Position numbers and translations under genes: made by a program
From: Paulinella micropora
Taxonomy: Eukaryota > Cercozoa > Imbricatea > Euglyphida
Reading direction: 5' to 3'
DNA length: 35,273 nt
NCBI GenBank assembly: GCA_009731375.1
Contig: BJOX01000280.1
Coordinates: 667,321 to 702,593 of the forward strand
Notes under the pieces: generated by a model
What the model saw: only the letters and a program-made list of their open reading frames with translations
Databases searched by the model: none
Told to the model about the DNA's origin: nothing
Shown here: positions 21,785-30,217 of the stretch, one piece after another
Layout: each line of letters starts with the position of its first letter
Position numbering within the stretch: position 1 is the first letter of the stretch

Positions 21785-22558
21785 TAGGGAATACTTCCGC
21801 TCGGATTTCTGCTAATTGGTTTGCTTGGTCTTGTAGTATATTAAGTAAAAGTGTATTTTCTTTTTCTAAATTAATCACCTTTTCCGATAACTCCTGTGTC
21901 GCCTTAACTAATGGTGCTATGAATTCAGCATAATTTAATCCGTAGTCGTGCCCTTCCATCATCTTTCCTTCTGGAGTTTCCTTGCAACATTTTTCAAAAC
22001 CTCCTATATAATGCTTCTTCTCTTCGCATAATAATTCTATGTCTTGAGGCATAAATCCGTGTCTTCTTTTTTCTTTTTTTTCATCTATCTTCCAATAATA
22101 AGATTTTAGTTTCAATTTCATAATTAGGTCTAAACCTTCACATTCTTTAATATCTGTTTTAAGTTTTTCGTCAGACATTTGAATTGTGCCGTTTGCAGCC
22201 CATACGGCAGTGCATCTATAACCAGATTGACCTAACGAGAATTGGTTGTCGCTATCTGGTCTAAGATAGCAATATTGACCGCTATATGCGTGGAAAAACA
22301 ATTGAATTGACCTATTATATGCTCCTCTGATTTCAAAAGTAGAAACACCAGCATTATCATTATTTGTAAAAAGTTATTGTGTCGTTTGGACCATTACCAC
22401 TCGCACTACTAGATTGGTTAATCGCAGAAAACTCAAGGGCATTACTATTGGTATTTACTCTATACATTCGTATAAATTCTCTGGAAGAGTTGTTAAATGT
22501 GCTCTTAACTTCTGTATTATTAATTCTGAATAATTCATTTGAAGCGGCAACACTTGGC
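21774..22558 (-). pseudogene. Fibre/appendage protein with C-terminal S74 intramolecular chaperone domain (5' truncated)
   Basis: The C-terminal 130 residues match the Peptidase_S74 domain of phage tail spikes and some viral fibres: MSDEKLKTDIKECEGLDLI (self-cleavage and trimerisation region), LKSYYWK, RRHGFMPQDIELL, YGLNYAEFIAPLVKATQEL and a trailing coiled coil. The domain helps a trimeric fibre fold and is then usually cleaved off just before the conserved Ser. Upstream residues are Asn/Ser-rich beta-type (FRINNTEVKSTFNNSS), interrupted by a shift in a T5 run near 22365. The gene is cut at about 22558, where GC-rich DNA begins, so the N-terminal attachment part is missing. Likely the host-recognition fibre of the Polinton-like virus. 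Confidence 0.75.
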
Positions 22559-24194
22559 TAGGCCGTTCGACGTTCTTCTTGTGGCCGGCGTTCACCAGGG
22601 ACTTCATCCAGGGCAGCGTGCTGACCTTCATCTTCTTGGCGGGCGGCATGGCAATGGGCTGGTTGTCCTCTTCGGCCAGGATCTCTGTTCGGTGCGTCGT
22701 CCAGCTCAGGTAATCTGACTTGGGCCTGTCGCCTTTAAGCAGCATGCTGGCATCAGGCGCCATTTTTGCTCTGTGCTTAAAGTGGTTTTCGGTACCGTAG
22801 ATCATGTGCCGGTAGATTCTCAGCACCCCAACCGACGAGGCGGTGGTTCAGGCGATGGGCTTGCCGACATAGATAGAGTCCTGGTAATCGCTTTGCTCGT
22901 CCGGGTCCCGTCGGGGGTCCGCTCCCTTTTTCGCCGCCTGGTGTTGCAAGACATGCTTGTTGCGGCCGATCTCCGTAAACGTTATATACTGGTCGTCCTC
23001 CACTGGCAAGAACTCGCTGAACTTCCACAGTTCGGCCATGCGACAGCCGAGGATAGACAGCAACAGAAAGGATTGCAGGGCCCACAGCGGGTGCCTCTCG
23101 CTAGGCGCAAAGGGGCCGTCGTTGGTGCGCTTGGCTTCAGCCGACTCAAAACAGTCTGCCTCCGCGAGCATGGCCCGGTAGAGCTCGTCCAAGAACGCGC
23201 ACCAGGGGTCCAAGTAGAGCACGTGCCTGTTCTTGAGGTTGGCCATGGTCGCTTTGCTGGTCTGCAGGGCCCCCCTGGCGTTCACGTCCCTGTCGCGGAA
23301 GTAGCTGCCTCCTTCCGTGAACCACCTGCGCACAAAGTCTTCTCCCCAGACACAGCGCGAGGGCTGTTTGGATTTGTCTTGTACCTCTTTCACCGAGGCC
23401 AAGATCAACCACTCGACTACAAAGTCAGCGTAGTCTCTGCTGCGTGAACTCAGCCCTGGCCTGGCCGCGTCTACCATGTCGTTGATGAACGGCAGGAACT
23501 GCTCCACGTCTCGCCGCAGCCTCAGCAGAGTCGCGCAGAAGGCCAGCAGGCACGTAGGGAAAGGCCCTTCTGTCTTGGTCACGATCGATTTGATCCACCT
23601 GTCTTCGTCGCCGAACAGGACCTTGCGCAGCGTGGTGGTCTTGCGGCCTACCACGTCGGCGGAGCTGGCAGGGAAAAGCAGGCCGCCGCCCTCTTGCTCC
23701 ACAATGATAAAGTTCAACTCCGAGGCCTTGTTTCTCTTGAGCAGCTTTGTTTTGTCCAGGCCGCTGTTCACGTACAGCAGGTGCGCAAACTGGTGGTCGT
23801 CGCTGTTTTCTTTGGTCAGGAATTCCGACCAGTGGCCCCGGCGTCCCGAGATGATCTTGGCGAGCACGGGCGAGGGCTCGTGGAGGGCAGGGTCCACGCC
23901 GCACGCACAAAGGTGCATGCGGTCGAGCACCTGGTCCCGGTAACGGTCCCGCAGCTCGGCGAGGCTGGCCACGAAATTGTCCCGCAGGTCTACCCATTCC
24001 GCGGCGCTCATCTTGGTCTTGAGCGGCAGTCGTTCCGGCCAGACCGGCACCGGCTTCTGGCCCGCGCGTATCTCCTCGAGCGTGGTGTTGTTAAAAGCGT
24101 CGATCACCTCCTGGGGCGGCCTGGGGTCGATCGTCTCGACCGGACGGTGGTTGGGCTCCGCGCCAAGCCGGCCACTCGCGGCCCATTTCGCCAT
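22559..24194 (-). CDS. Unrecognised large protein; weak resemblance to tyrosine recombinases
   Basis: First gene of the GC-rich segment. I choose ATG 24194 (MAKWAASGRLG), which has an ACCATGG context 13 bases after the upstream stop; an in-frame ATG at 24257 lies inside the neighbouring gene. The frame runs to a TGA at 22848-22850 (448 codons). The same frame then stays open for about 95 more codons (IYRHMIYGTENHFKHR, PPAKKMKVSTLPWMKSLV) up to the junction. The segment ALQSFLLLSILGCRMAELWKF resembles the box containing the first catalytic Arg of tyrosine recombinases, and GRNKHVLQHQAAKK follows where the Lys would be. I cannot find a convincing H-x-x-R/Tyr end, so this is only a hint. Cys-containing HLCACGVDPALHEP near residue 90 may bind metal. 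Confidence 0.45.
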
Positions 24195-24207
24195 GGTCTT
24201 CTTTTGT

Positions 24208-25056
24208 TTAATGACTATTGGGTACAAGATTTGTTTTTTCAGCAATAGCCACAACACCCGCGGCCAGCATCTTTCTCTTTTTTTTCTTTTTCTTTTTCTT
24301 CTTGGCGTGGGGGCCAGACAAAAGATGGCTTGCGAGCGGGCGCGCGAGGCCGCTGCCGTTCAGTGAACCAGCCAAGGCAATGAAAGGCCAGCCCTGTTCT
24401 TCGCACACGAGCGCGAACATGGCGCTTTGGCGGTGGCGCGACTCGGCCTGTTTCAGTTTTGGCACCTGTGCCGCTAGCTCTTCTTCGTCCATCAACAACA
24501 GGAAAGCACGGAGAAGGGTCTGATAATTGACAAAACACCGGCGAGCCCACGCGTACCTCTCTCTCAGCTTCTTTAGCACTCGGGGCCAGCAGGCGTCGAC
24601 CTTTTTGAAGAGGCGTTCCAGCTCCTCCAGCGTCTGTTTGCTCGGTTCGCGCCGGCTCAGGCCATAGCCTAACAGGTGGCACAGTTGGCTGGCTCGGTCG
24701 GTAGTCAGGGGGCCTAGCTTCTTTCTGCGCCAGATGTACGCGAGGCGAGCGGGCGTCGGGTTCTGTGCCCTCCACTTGTGGGTCAGGCGCCTCGCTTGTG
24801 CTAACAAGGCCGGGCTGACACACGACGCAGATTGATTCACACCTCGCAGGTTGAAGGTCTCTCGTATTATCTGACGAAAGCGGCTCAGGCGAGTGTAGCC
24901 GACATATCTGGGAGCGTGTTGCTCCCTTACCATCTGCCCATTGACCAGCCAGCATTGTGAAGTGTACAGCTCGTGCTCTGTCTTGACCAGGCCACACTTG
25001 GAGCAGTACGTACCGGTGGTTGCTAGGCTAAACGTCCAATTGTGTTCGCAGGACAT
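24208..25056 (-). CDS. VLTF3-like (poxvirus A2-type) late transcription factor
   Basis: VLTF3 is a conserved NCLDV late-gene transcription factor. The N-terminus MSCEHNWTF...YCSKCGLVK is a zinc ribbon of the C-x-H/C-x-x-C kind. The family pattern follows: APRYVGYTRLSRFRQIIRE (about residue 50), a helical section PTPARLAYIWRRKKLG with a downstream CHLLGYG, ELERLFKKVDACWPRV, then FVNYQTLLRAFLLLM and the C-terminal EEQGWPFIALAG, each in the order seen in VLTF3 proteins. A Lys10-type run near the end (KKKKKKKKKRK) is unusual and may act as a nuclear or DNA-binding tail. It is divergent from the VLTF2-like gene at 25200 across a 143-bp A-rich spacer that includes a 10-N gap. Confidence 0.72.
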   Translation of the reverse strand: MSCEHNWTFSLATTGTYCSKCGLVKTEHELYTSQCWLVNGQMVREQHAPRYVGYTRLSRFRQIIRETFNLRGVNQSASCVSPALLAQARRLTHKWRAQNPTPARLAYIWRRKKLGPLTTDRASQLCHLLGYGLSRREPSKQTLEELERLFKKVDACWPRVLKKLRERYAWARRCFVNYQTLLRAFLLLMDEEELAAQVPKLKQAESRHRQSAMFALVCEEQGWPFIALAGSLNGSGLARPLASHLLSGPHAKKKKKKKKKRKMLAAGVVAIAEKTNLVPNSH

Positions 25057-25199
25057 ATATGAAAAGTGACAGGCCAGCAGAGAAAAAACTTACAGATTAC
25101 NNNNNNNNNNGAAAGATTACAAATGTGGACGTTTAAGATTCAAGAGTTGAAACAACAACAAAAAATCAGAAAAGGGCCAAGAAAAGGCGCCCAGAAAAG
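25057..25199. promoter_or_regulatory. Divergent promoter region (contains 10-N gap)
   Basis: A-rich spacer between two divergent transcription factor genes, with AGATTAC on both sides of the gap (25094-25100 and 25114-25120) and TTTAAGATTCAAGAG at 25132. A similar TTTAAGATTTAAAAG occurs in the other divergent spacer at 26670, so AAGATT may be part of an early promoter. Confidence 0.4.
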
Positions 25200-25688
25200 A
25201 TGGAGGGCACCGAATCGTACAAGGGCAAGTGTCTGCACTGTTCCTACGGCTGTGCAAGGGACGACGGCAGATGGTACGGCTTGCCGATAGCCCACGCGGA
25301 CGAAGAATTGTTCGTCTGGGGTCACTTTTGCTCTATGGGCTGCGCGGCCAAATTTGCGGAATATGGTATAGCCGAGACGCTGCGTTCGCGTGCAATGGAC
25401 CTGCTACACTCCTTCCTAAGAGTCAATCTACACAAGCAGCTAGTGCAGCCTGCGCCACCACGCCACGAGCTAATAGACTATGGCGGACCGCTGGACATCT
25501 CGGCTTTCAGGGCCGTGGGACGGGTGGTGAATTGGTATGTACCGGTGCACCGCAAAGAAACACAAACGAATTTTATTAGCAAGCTCGCTGGCCGCAAGTA
25601 CACGCTAAGGAGGCTTAAGCGGCTGCCTGGGATCCGTCTCTCTTCCTCTTCGGGTTCTTCTTCTTGCGTTTCTTCTTCTTGCGTTTAA
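25200..25688 (+). CDS. VLTF2-like late transcription factor (FCS zinc finger)
   Basis: About 162 residues. The pattern matches the NCLDV VLTF2 (poxvirus A1-type) family: CLHCSYGC at residues 11-18, then FVWGHFCSMGCAAKFA with the FCS zinc-finger signature at 43-48, a helical region, and APPRHELIDYGGPLDISAFR at 85-104, a signature of these proteins. It should act with the VLTF3-like factor encoded divergently next door to switch on late viral genes. The last 16 residues (Ser/Cys-rich) are antisense to the Lys-rich tail of the convergent PCNA-like gene, so the true functional end may be around residue 146. Confidence 0.75.
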   Translation: MEGTESYKGKCLHCSYGCARDDGRWYGLPIAHADEELFVWGHFCSMGCAAKFAEYGIAETLRSRAMDLLHSFLRVNLHKQLVQPAPPRHELIDYGGPLDISAFRAVGRVVNWYVPVHRKETQTNFISKLAGRKYTLRRLKRLPGIRLSSSSGSSSCVSSSCV

Positions 25689-26607
25689 CCACCCTGCGCT
25701 GTTCACTCTCCTCGGCGGCGCTGTCGGTGGTCAGGGCGAGCGGCGCCAGCGTGGGCAGAGGGGGCGGCGATTCGGCGTCGGCCAGGATAGTGTACTTGAG
25801 CCACGGGTCGCTGTCCCGCTTGAAGACGAGGTGCAGCACGTTCGGGGCAGCGCCGACCAGCACCCGGCCAGTCTTTTTCTCCTGGAAAGCGCACGACTTG
25901 AGTATCTTCTTGAGGACTTCCAGGGCGTAGACACACTCGCCGGCTTCGGTAGGCGGGTGTGACAGGTCCGATTTCAGCAGCGAGTCCTTGTCCTCCGCAA
26001 GCAGGGCAATGCCACCAAGCGAAGTGCGTGCCAGCCGACTTGCGTCCACTGCTCGTAAGGAGGATTCGTTACAGAGCCTGTTCCCTTCCACAAACAGCCG
26101 GCAGTGCAAATTGGATTTGGAATGATGTCGGATCACGGCGTTCAGGGCGGGGTCAGACACTTCGACGAGTCGGTCGACGTTGGTCCACTCGGTCGTTGGT
26201 AGGAAGGCTGCCTCCTGGGACACGAGCAGCGAGGTCAGGTCAGAGTAGTGCTCGAACGATTTGGCCTCGTTGTAAAACTTGACACAGAGCTTGTTGTCGA
26301 CCGCGACTGAAAGTTCCAAGACCATGCCCTTACGGAAAGTAGAAAGCCAGCAGGACATCTCCTTGAGATCAACGCTGAACACGCACTTGGGGAACATCAG
26401 GTTGACATAATCACCATTGGCGCCTGAAAAGGGGACCACGAACTGCCCGACCAGCCCGTCGGCCGCGCTGCAGAGCACGAGCTTGTCGACCATGGCCTCG
26501 ATCCTCGCCTCTAGCAACAGCGGCGACAGCGAGTCGAGCGCCCGTCTGAACGCAATCCCATGGGTCTTGGACCTCCAAAGAAAACGAGTCATCATTTTTT
26601 GAGACAT
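25615..26607 (-). CDS. PCNA-like DNA sliding clamp with basic C-terminal tail
   Basis: About 330 residues, longer than the usual 260 because of a C-terminal extension. The N-terminal half (LEARIEAMVDKLVLCSAADGLVGQ, KCVFSVDLKEMSCWLSTFRKG, LELSVAVDNKLCVKF) follows the beta-alpha-beta layout of the first clamp domain. The second half ends VLHLVFKRDSDPWLKYTILAD where PCNA has its final strand. A Pro-rich linker and a KRKKKKRKKKNPKRKRDG tail follow, possibly a nuclear signal or DNA contact. The clamp tethers the viral polymerase. Its 3' end overlaps the convergent VLTF2-like gene by 74 bases. Divergent, so a distant clamp or other beta-rich protein remains possible. Confidence 0.55.
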   Translation of the reverse strand: MSQKMMTRFLWRSKTHGIAFRRALDSLSPLLLEARIEAMVDKLVLCSAADGLVGQFVVPFSGANGDYVNLMFPKCVFSVDLKEMSCWLSTFRKGMVLELSVAVDNKLCVKFYNEAKSFEHYSDLTSLLVSQEAAFLPTTEWTNVDRLVEVSDPALNAVIRHHSKSNLHCRLFVEGNRLCNESSLRAVDASRLARTSLGGIALLAEDKDSLLKSDLSHPPTEAGECVYALEVLKKILKSCAFQEKKTGRVLVGAAPNVLHLVFKRDSDPWLKYTILADAESPPPLPTLAPLALTTDSAAEESEQRRVVKRKKKKRKKKNPKRKRDGSQAAA

Positions 26608-26739
26608 TGTTCTGTTGCCACTTTTTTTTCTCCTTTTAATTAAAACTTTTAAATTGCGAGATTCGAGATTTAAGATTTAAAAGCTGAAAAAAAAGAAAAA
26701 CCGTGATGTCAAAAATAAAAAAGAGCCCCACAAATCGAA
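26608..26739. promoter_or_regulatory. A/T-rich divergent promoter
   Basis: 132 bases, strongly A/T within GC-rich DNA, between the divergent PCNA-like and DUF5871-like genes. It contains GAGATTCGAGATTTAAGATT direct repeats and poly-A/T runs. It is the only sequence available to drive both genes. Confidence 0.5.
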
Positions 26740-27477
26740 ATGTCTGCTATCGTCACTGACAACAACCAAGTCAAGGCCTTTGACCCGGCGGCCGACCCGA
26801 AGAAGCTGCACCTGTCGGAGCCACGAAGTGCGTACGGAAGCATCTTTTCGAACTTATGCTATGACAAAAAGAGCCTGACGCTGGTTCTGCCCGCCATGCA
26901 GCTGGCCTGGGACCCGAGCACGTACGACCAAGGCAACAAGTCGGCCAAGACCACCATCGACCTCGACTTCAAGCACGCGCAACAGTATGGTGCGGTGCTG
27001 CAGGCCTTTCAGGTGGTGCGAGCGATCGACGATCGTGTGGCCGAGCTCGTGGTTGAGAACCGCGACAAGGTTGTGCCGACGATGAAGAGGGCCGGCCCGA
27101 TGGCACGGAGCGACGATCAAGTCAAATGCTGCTACCAGCCCTGCACACGGCTGCGCACGTCGCAGAAATCAGATCGGGCCTGGGCACCGCGCCTGACCGT
27201 CACTGTCACGGGGGCGAGGTTCTTGGGCGGGGCCGACACTGCCACGCTGCAAAAGGGAGACGTGGTGAAAACGGTGATTCAAGCCACGGCGCTGTGTTCT
27301 AAGGGCGAAAAAGTCACCCTGTCGTGGCGCGTGCTACAAATCCGCAAGCAACACGAGGGCTTGGGCTACCCGGACCAAGACATATTGGAAAAAGAAGCGT
27401 TTGGCGTCTCACTGTCCGGCGAAGAGAACGGCGAGGGAGGCCATTTGGCCATGGACTTGACCGTAGACCTAGTTTAA
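26740..27477 (+). CDS. DUF5871-like conserved NCLDV protein
   Basis: 245 residues. The opening KKLHLSEPRSAYGSIFSNLCYDKKSLTLVLPAMQLAWDPSTY and TIDLDFKH, followed by a helical FQVVRAIDDRVAELVVENR, follow a layout I associate with the DUF5871 family of large DNA viruses, a protein of unknown molecular function that may bind DNA. The C-terminal half is beta-rich (RLTVTVTGARFLGG) and ends with an acidic Glu/Gly-rich tail. It is paired head-to-head with the clamp gene, supporting a role in replication. The stop is 10 bases from the convergent RNR stop. Confidence 0.5.
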   Translation: MSAIVTDNNQVKAFDPAADPKKLHLSEPRSAYGSIFSNLCYDKKSLTLVLPAMQLAWDPSTYDQGNKSAKTTIDLDFKHAQQYGAVLQAFQVVRAIDDRVAELVVENRDKVVPTMKRAGPMARSDDQVKCCYQPCTRLRTSQKSDRAWAPRLTVTVTGARFLGGADTATLQKGDVVKTVIQATALCSKGEKVTLSWRVLQIRKQHEGLGYPDQDILEKEAFGVSLSGEENGEGGHLAMDLTVDLV

Positions 27478-27487
27478 TTAAAAAGAT

Positions 27488-29723
27488 TCAAGCTACACAG
27501 ACAGCACAGTCGGCCGGCCCCAGGGCCTTGCTAGCGGCCTGGGTTCTTACATAATACGTCGTTTTTAAACCGAGCTGCCGCGCGTAGAAATGACAGCTGC
27601 TGACTTTTCTTCGTTAGGGTCGGTCATGTGTAAGTTGAGCGACTGCGAGCCACACACAAACGGCCCGCGGTCGGCAGCCAGGTGCAGCTGCAAACGAAGG
27701 GGAATTTCCCACACGGTCTTGTAGATGTTTTTGATGTCTTGGGGCAGGTCGCATCTTTGCACGCTCCCGCCGTCGGCAATGATTTTATCGCGGAGCTGGT
27801 CGTTCCAGAGCCCGCGCTCTTCTAGTTCGCGCACCAAGTGTTTGTTCCACACGACGTGCTCGCCAGAGAGCACGCGGCGTACAAAGACGTTTGAGTGGGG
27901 AGGCTCGAACGACTTGAAATTGCCCAGGATCTGAGCGGTCGTGGCAGTCGGCATGTAGGCAATCAGCTGCGAGTTTCGTAGCCCATACTTGGCGATGCGC
28001 TGGCGGAGCGAGTCCCAGCGGTCGTCCGTCTGCTCCTTGCCGGGCCACAGATCGAACTGCAGGAGCCCCTGGCTAGCAGGAGACCCGCCGAAACTCTTGT
28101 AAGCACCCTTCTCCTGCGCCAACTCACAAGAGGCCCAGAGCGCCGCGTAGTACAGTTCATGCGCAATCTTGAAATTGAGCTTTTGTGCCTCTGCGCTCTC
28201 GAACGGCATCTTGAGCAGAGCTAGCGCATCGGCTAATCGGTTCACACCAAGAGCCACCGGACGATGCAAGAGGTTGCTGCGTCTGGCTTCCTCCGTAGGG
28301 TAGTCTGTAATGTCGATGACGGTGTCGAGGTTACGCACAGCTGTGCGCACGCACGACCGCAACAGCTCGAAATCAAACGACTTGTGATCCGCCGACACGA
28401 ACTTGGGCAGCGACAGAGAGGCCAAATTACAAACACTGTGCTCGAGCGGCGAGCTGTATTGAACCACTTCTGCACAGAGATTGCTGCAACGAATCGTACC
28501 CAGATTCTTTTGATCCGATTTCGCATTCACTGCGTCCTTGTGTGTACATAATGTAGGGAACGCCGCCCGACTCGATCTGTGCACGGCAGACCGCGCTCCA
28601 GAGCTCGCGCGCTTTGACGGTGCGCCTCGCCAGGCCCAGCCTCTCGGCTCGCGTGTACTGGGACTCGAACTCCTTGCCGCAAAGGGCGTCCAGGTCACCC
28701 ACGCCCGTCTCGTCCGGGCAAAAAAGGCTCCAGATTTCGTCTCGTTCTACATGCTCCATAAACAAGTCTGGCACTGTCAGCCCTAAAAACAGGTCTCGGG
28801 CTCGCAGATATTCAGAACCGGTAGTCTTTTTAAGTTCCAAAAACTCGAAGACGTCTGCGTGATGAATTGGCAGATAGACTGCTACAGCGCCCCGTCTCTT
28901 GCCTGCCTGGTTAGCGTAGCGAGCGGTCTCGTTTAAGACTTTGCACAAGGGAATCACACCATCACTGTGCCCGCCCGTGCTGCGTATCAGGGAGCCCTTG
29001 GCTCTAACGCACCCGAGGTGAACTACCAGCCCGCTCCCTCCCTTGCTGATAAGAGCAACGTCTTTGATCGTGTCATAGATCTCGCTCAACGAGTCACCCT
29101 TGATAGGAAGCAGAAAGCAACTACTAAGCTGGCCCGCTCTTCTCAGCCCACTATTAAAAAGAGTGGGTGACGCGTGAGTATAGAAATGCAATGACATGAG
29201 GTCGTAGGTTTCTCGAATTCGTTTAAGTGGCTCTTTGGACTCACGAAGCCACATGTACTGGGCAGTTTCGCACGCGCGACCCTTGCTGTCTTTGAGCAAA
29301 TAGCACTTAAGCAGCGTTGAAAACCCAAAGTAATCGTAAGACATTTCGCGGCTTGAAACTACCATGGCGTTGAGTTGCCCAGCGTTCTGGTCTATAAAAA
29401 TCGAATAGCCCGGTTCCATACACCACCTAAGCCTTTCCGTGGCCGAACTAAAGGTCGGGGAGCACTGTTTTGTGTGATTGCTGGCGAGGAGACGACCACC
29501 CAGCTCCCCGTACTGTGGGTGTTGAATCGCGAGCGACGCACACGTTGACGCGGCCAGCGCGTCGAGTTCGCTCGTCGGCACTCCATCGTAGACCCGCCAC
29601 AACCTGTTGGGCGACAAGAACGGGGTCACAGGAACACAGATCTTCGGACAGGCTAGCAACTCGCGCCAGAATCTTATCGAGCGAAACGGCTTGCGGAGCT
29701 CCATTGCGTTTCGTGACCTGCAT
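27488..29723 (-). pseudogene. nrdA: Ribonucleotide reductase large subunit, class I (three frameshifts)
   Basis: Catalyses reduction of ribonucleotides to deoxyribonucleotides for viral DNA synthesis. ATG 29723 opens an ATP-cone (MQVTKRNGAPQAVSLDKI). After a shift at 29588-29598 the main domain follows: YDGVPTSELDALAAS, HASPTLFNSG, LSSCFLL (substrate-site Cys) and RGAVAVYLPIHHADVFEFL. After a second shift at 28538-28548 come NLGTIRCSNLCAE (radical Cys, Asn and Glu), VCNLASL (second Cys) and PMPTATTAQILGN. After a third shift near 27604-27612, the frame continues to 27488 with HFYARQLGLKTTYYVRT (both radical-transfer Tyr) and a final CAVC pair. All catalytic residues are present in a protein of about 745 residues, normal for the family. 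Whether the shifts are real or read errors cannot be decided here. No small subunit is in the window. Confidence 0.92.
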
Positions 29724-29729
29724 CGGCCT

Positions 29730-30074
29730 CTATACAGAGTCTGTTTCAGAACTTTCTTTTCCGTGTTCTGTCGCAACCCAAGCCCCAAAGAGCGCATCAA
29801 CCGCCAGAATTTTGCCTCGGCCGACGAGGGCGTAGGTGACCCATAAAAGTCCATGCGTTTTTCTGAATTGTGCCCAGTATTCATCTCCGCCGAAAAACCC
29901 GGTCTGCCTGTCGTCAAGCGCACCGCTCAGCCAGACCGCCGCAGCCCCCGCGGCCAGTGCTTGCATCCAGGGCTGTGGTTTGTACATGGCCAAACCAGCG
30001 ACCGCTAGTCTAGCCGGCAGGCAACCGCCCCAAAAAAGGGCAGTATTATCCTTATTAGTCTGTGTGTCTGACAT
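29730..30074 (-). CDS. Small membrane protein conserved in large DNA viruses
   Basis: 114 residues. WGGCLPARLAVAGLAMY and an Ala-rich segment (ALAAGAAAVWLSGAL) are hydrophobic. Then TGFFGGDEYWAQFRKTHGLLWVTYAL and GKILAVDALFGAWVATEHG form the C-terminal spans. The GFFGG..+W..+R..HG motif followed by a hydrophobic span with an Asp is a pattern I recognise from uncharacterised membrane proteins of giant viruses; the function is unknown. The stop is 6 bases from the RNR start, so the two are probably cotranscribed. It lies in the virion inner membrane or a host membrane if the analogy holds. Confidence 0.55.
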   Translation of the reverse strand: MSDTQTNKDNTALFWGGCLPARLAVAGLAMYKPQPWMQALAAGAAAVWLSGALDDRQTGFFGGDEYWAQFRKTHGLLWVTYALVGRGKILAVDALFGAWVATEHGKESSETDSV

Positions 30075-30147
30075 GTTAGCCTAACGAGTCAAAAACAGTA
30101 TGCACAAGAAAAAAATGTGTCACAGTTCAATTCTCGTGGTCTCTGTC

Positions 30148-30159
30148 AGGCGCGCGCCT
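30148..30159. terminator. GC palindrome beside a T8 run
   Basis: AGGCGCGCGCCT is a perfect palindrome followed on the + strand by T8, in the 143-base spacer after the D5-like gene and before the membrane protein gene (both - strand). It could mark a transcript end or be incidental. Confidence 0.3.
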
Positions 30160-30217
30160 TTTTTTTGTTTTATTAATTCTTTTTTTTGGAACATGAAAAA
30201 AGTCTAATGAAATGTTT

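Noticed and set aside
22773-23447. Long + strand and alternative-frame ORFs across 22773-24366 and 25664-28048
   Set aside because: Shadows of GC-rich - strand genes; their composition (Arg/Pro/Gly-rich) lacks motifs and they overlap recognised proteins.
27509-27543. GC hairpin (CCAGGGCC...GGCCTGG) read at first as a terminator between convergent genes
   Set aside because: It lies inside the true C-terminal coding part of the RNR gene, which ends at 27488, so it is constrained by coding.
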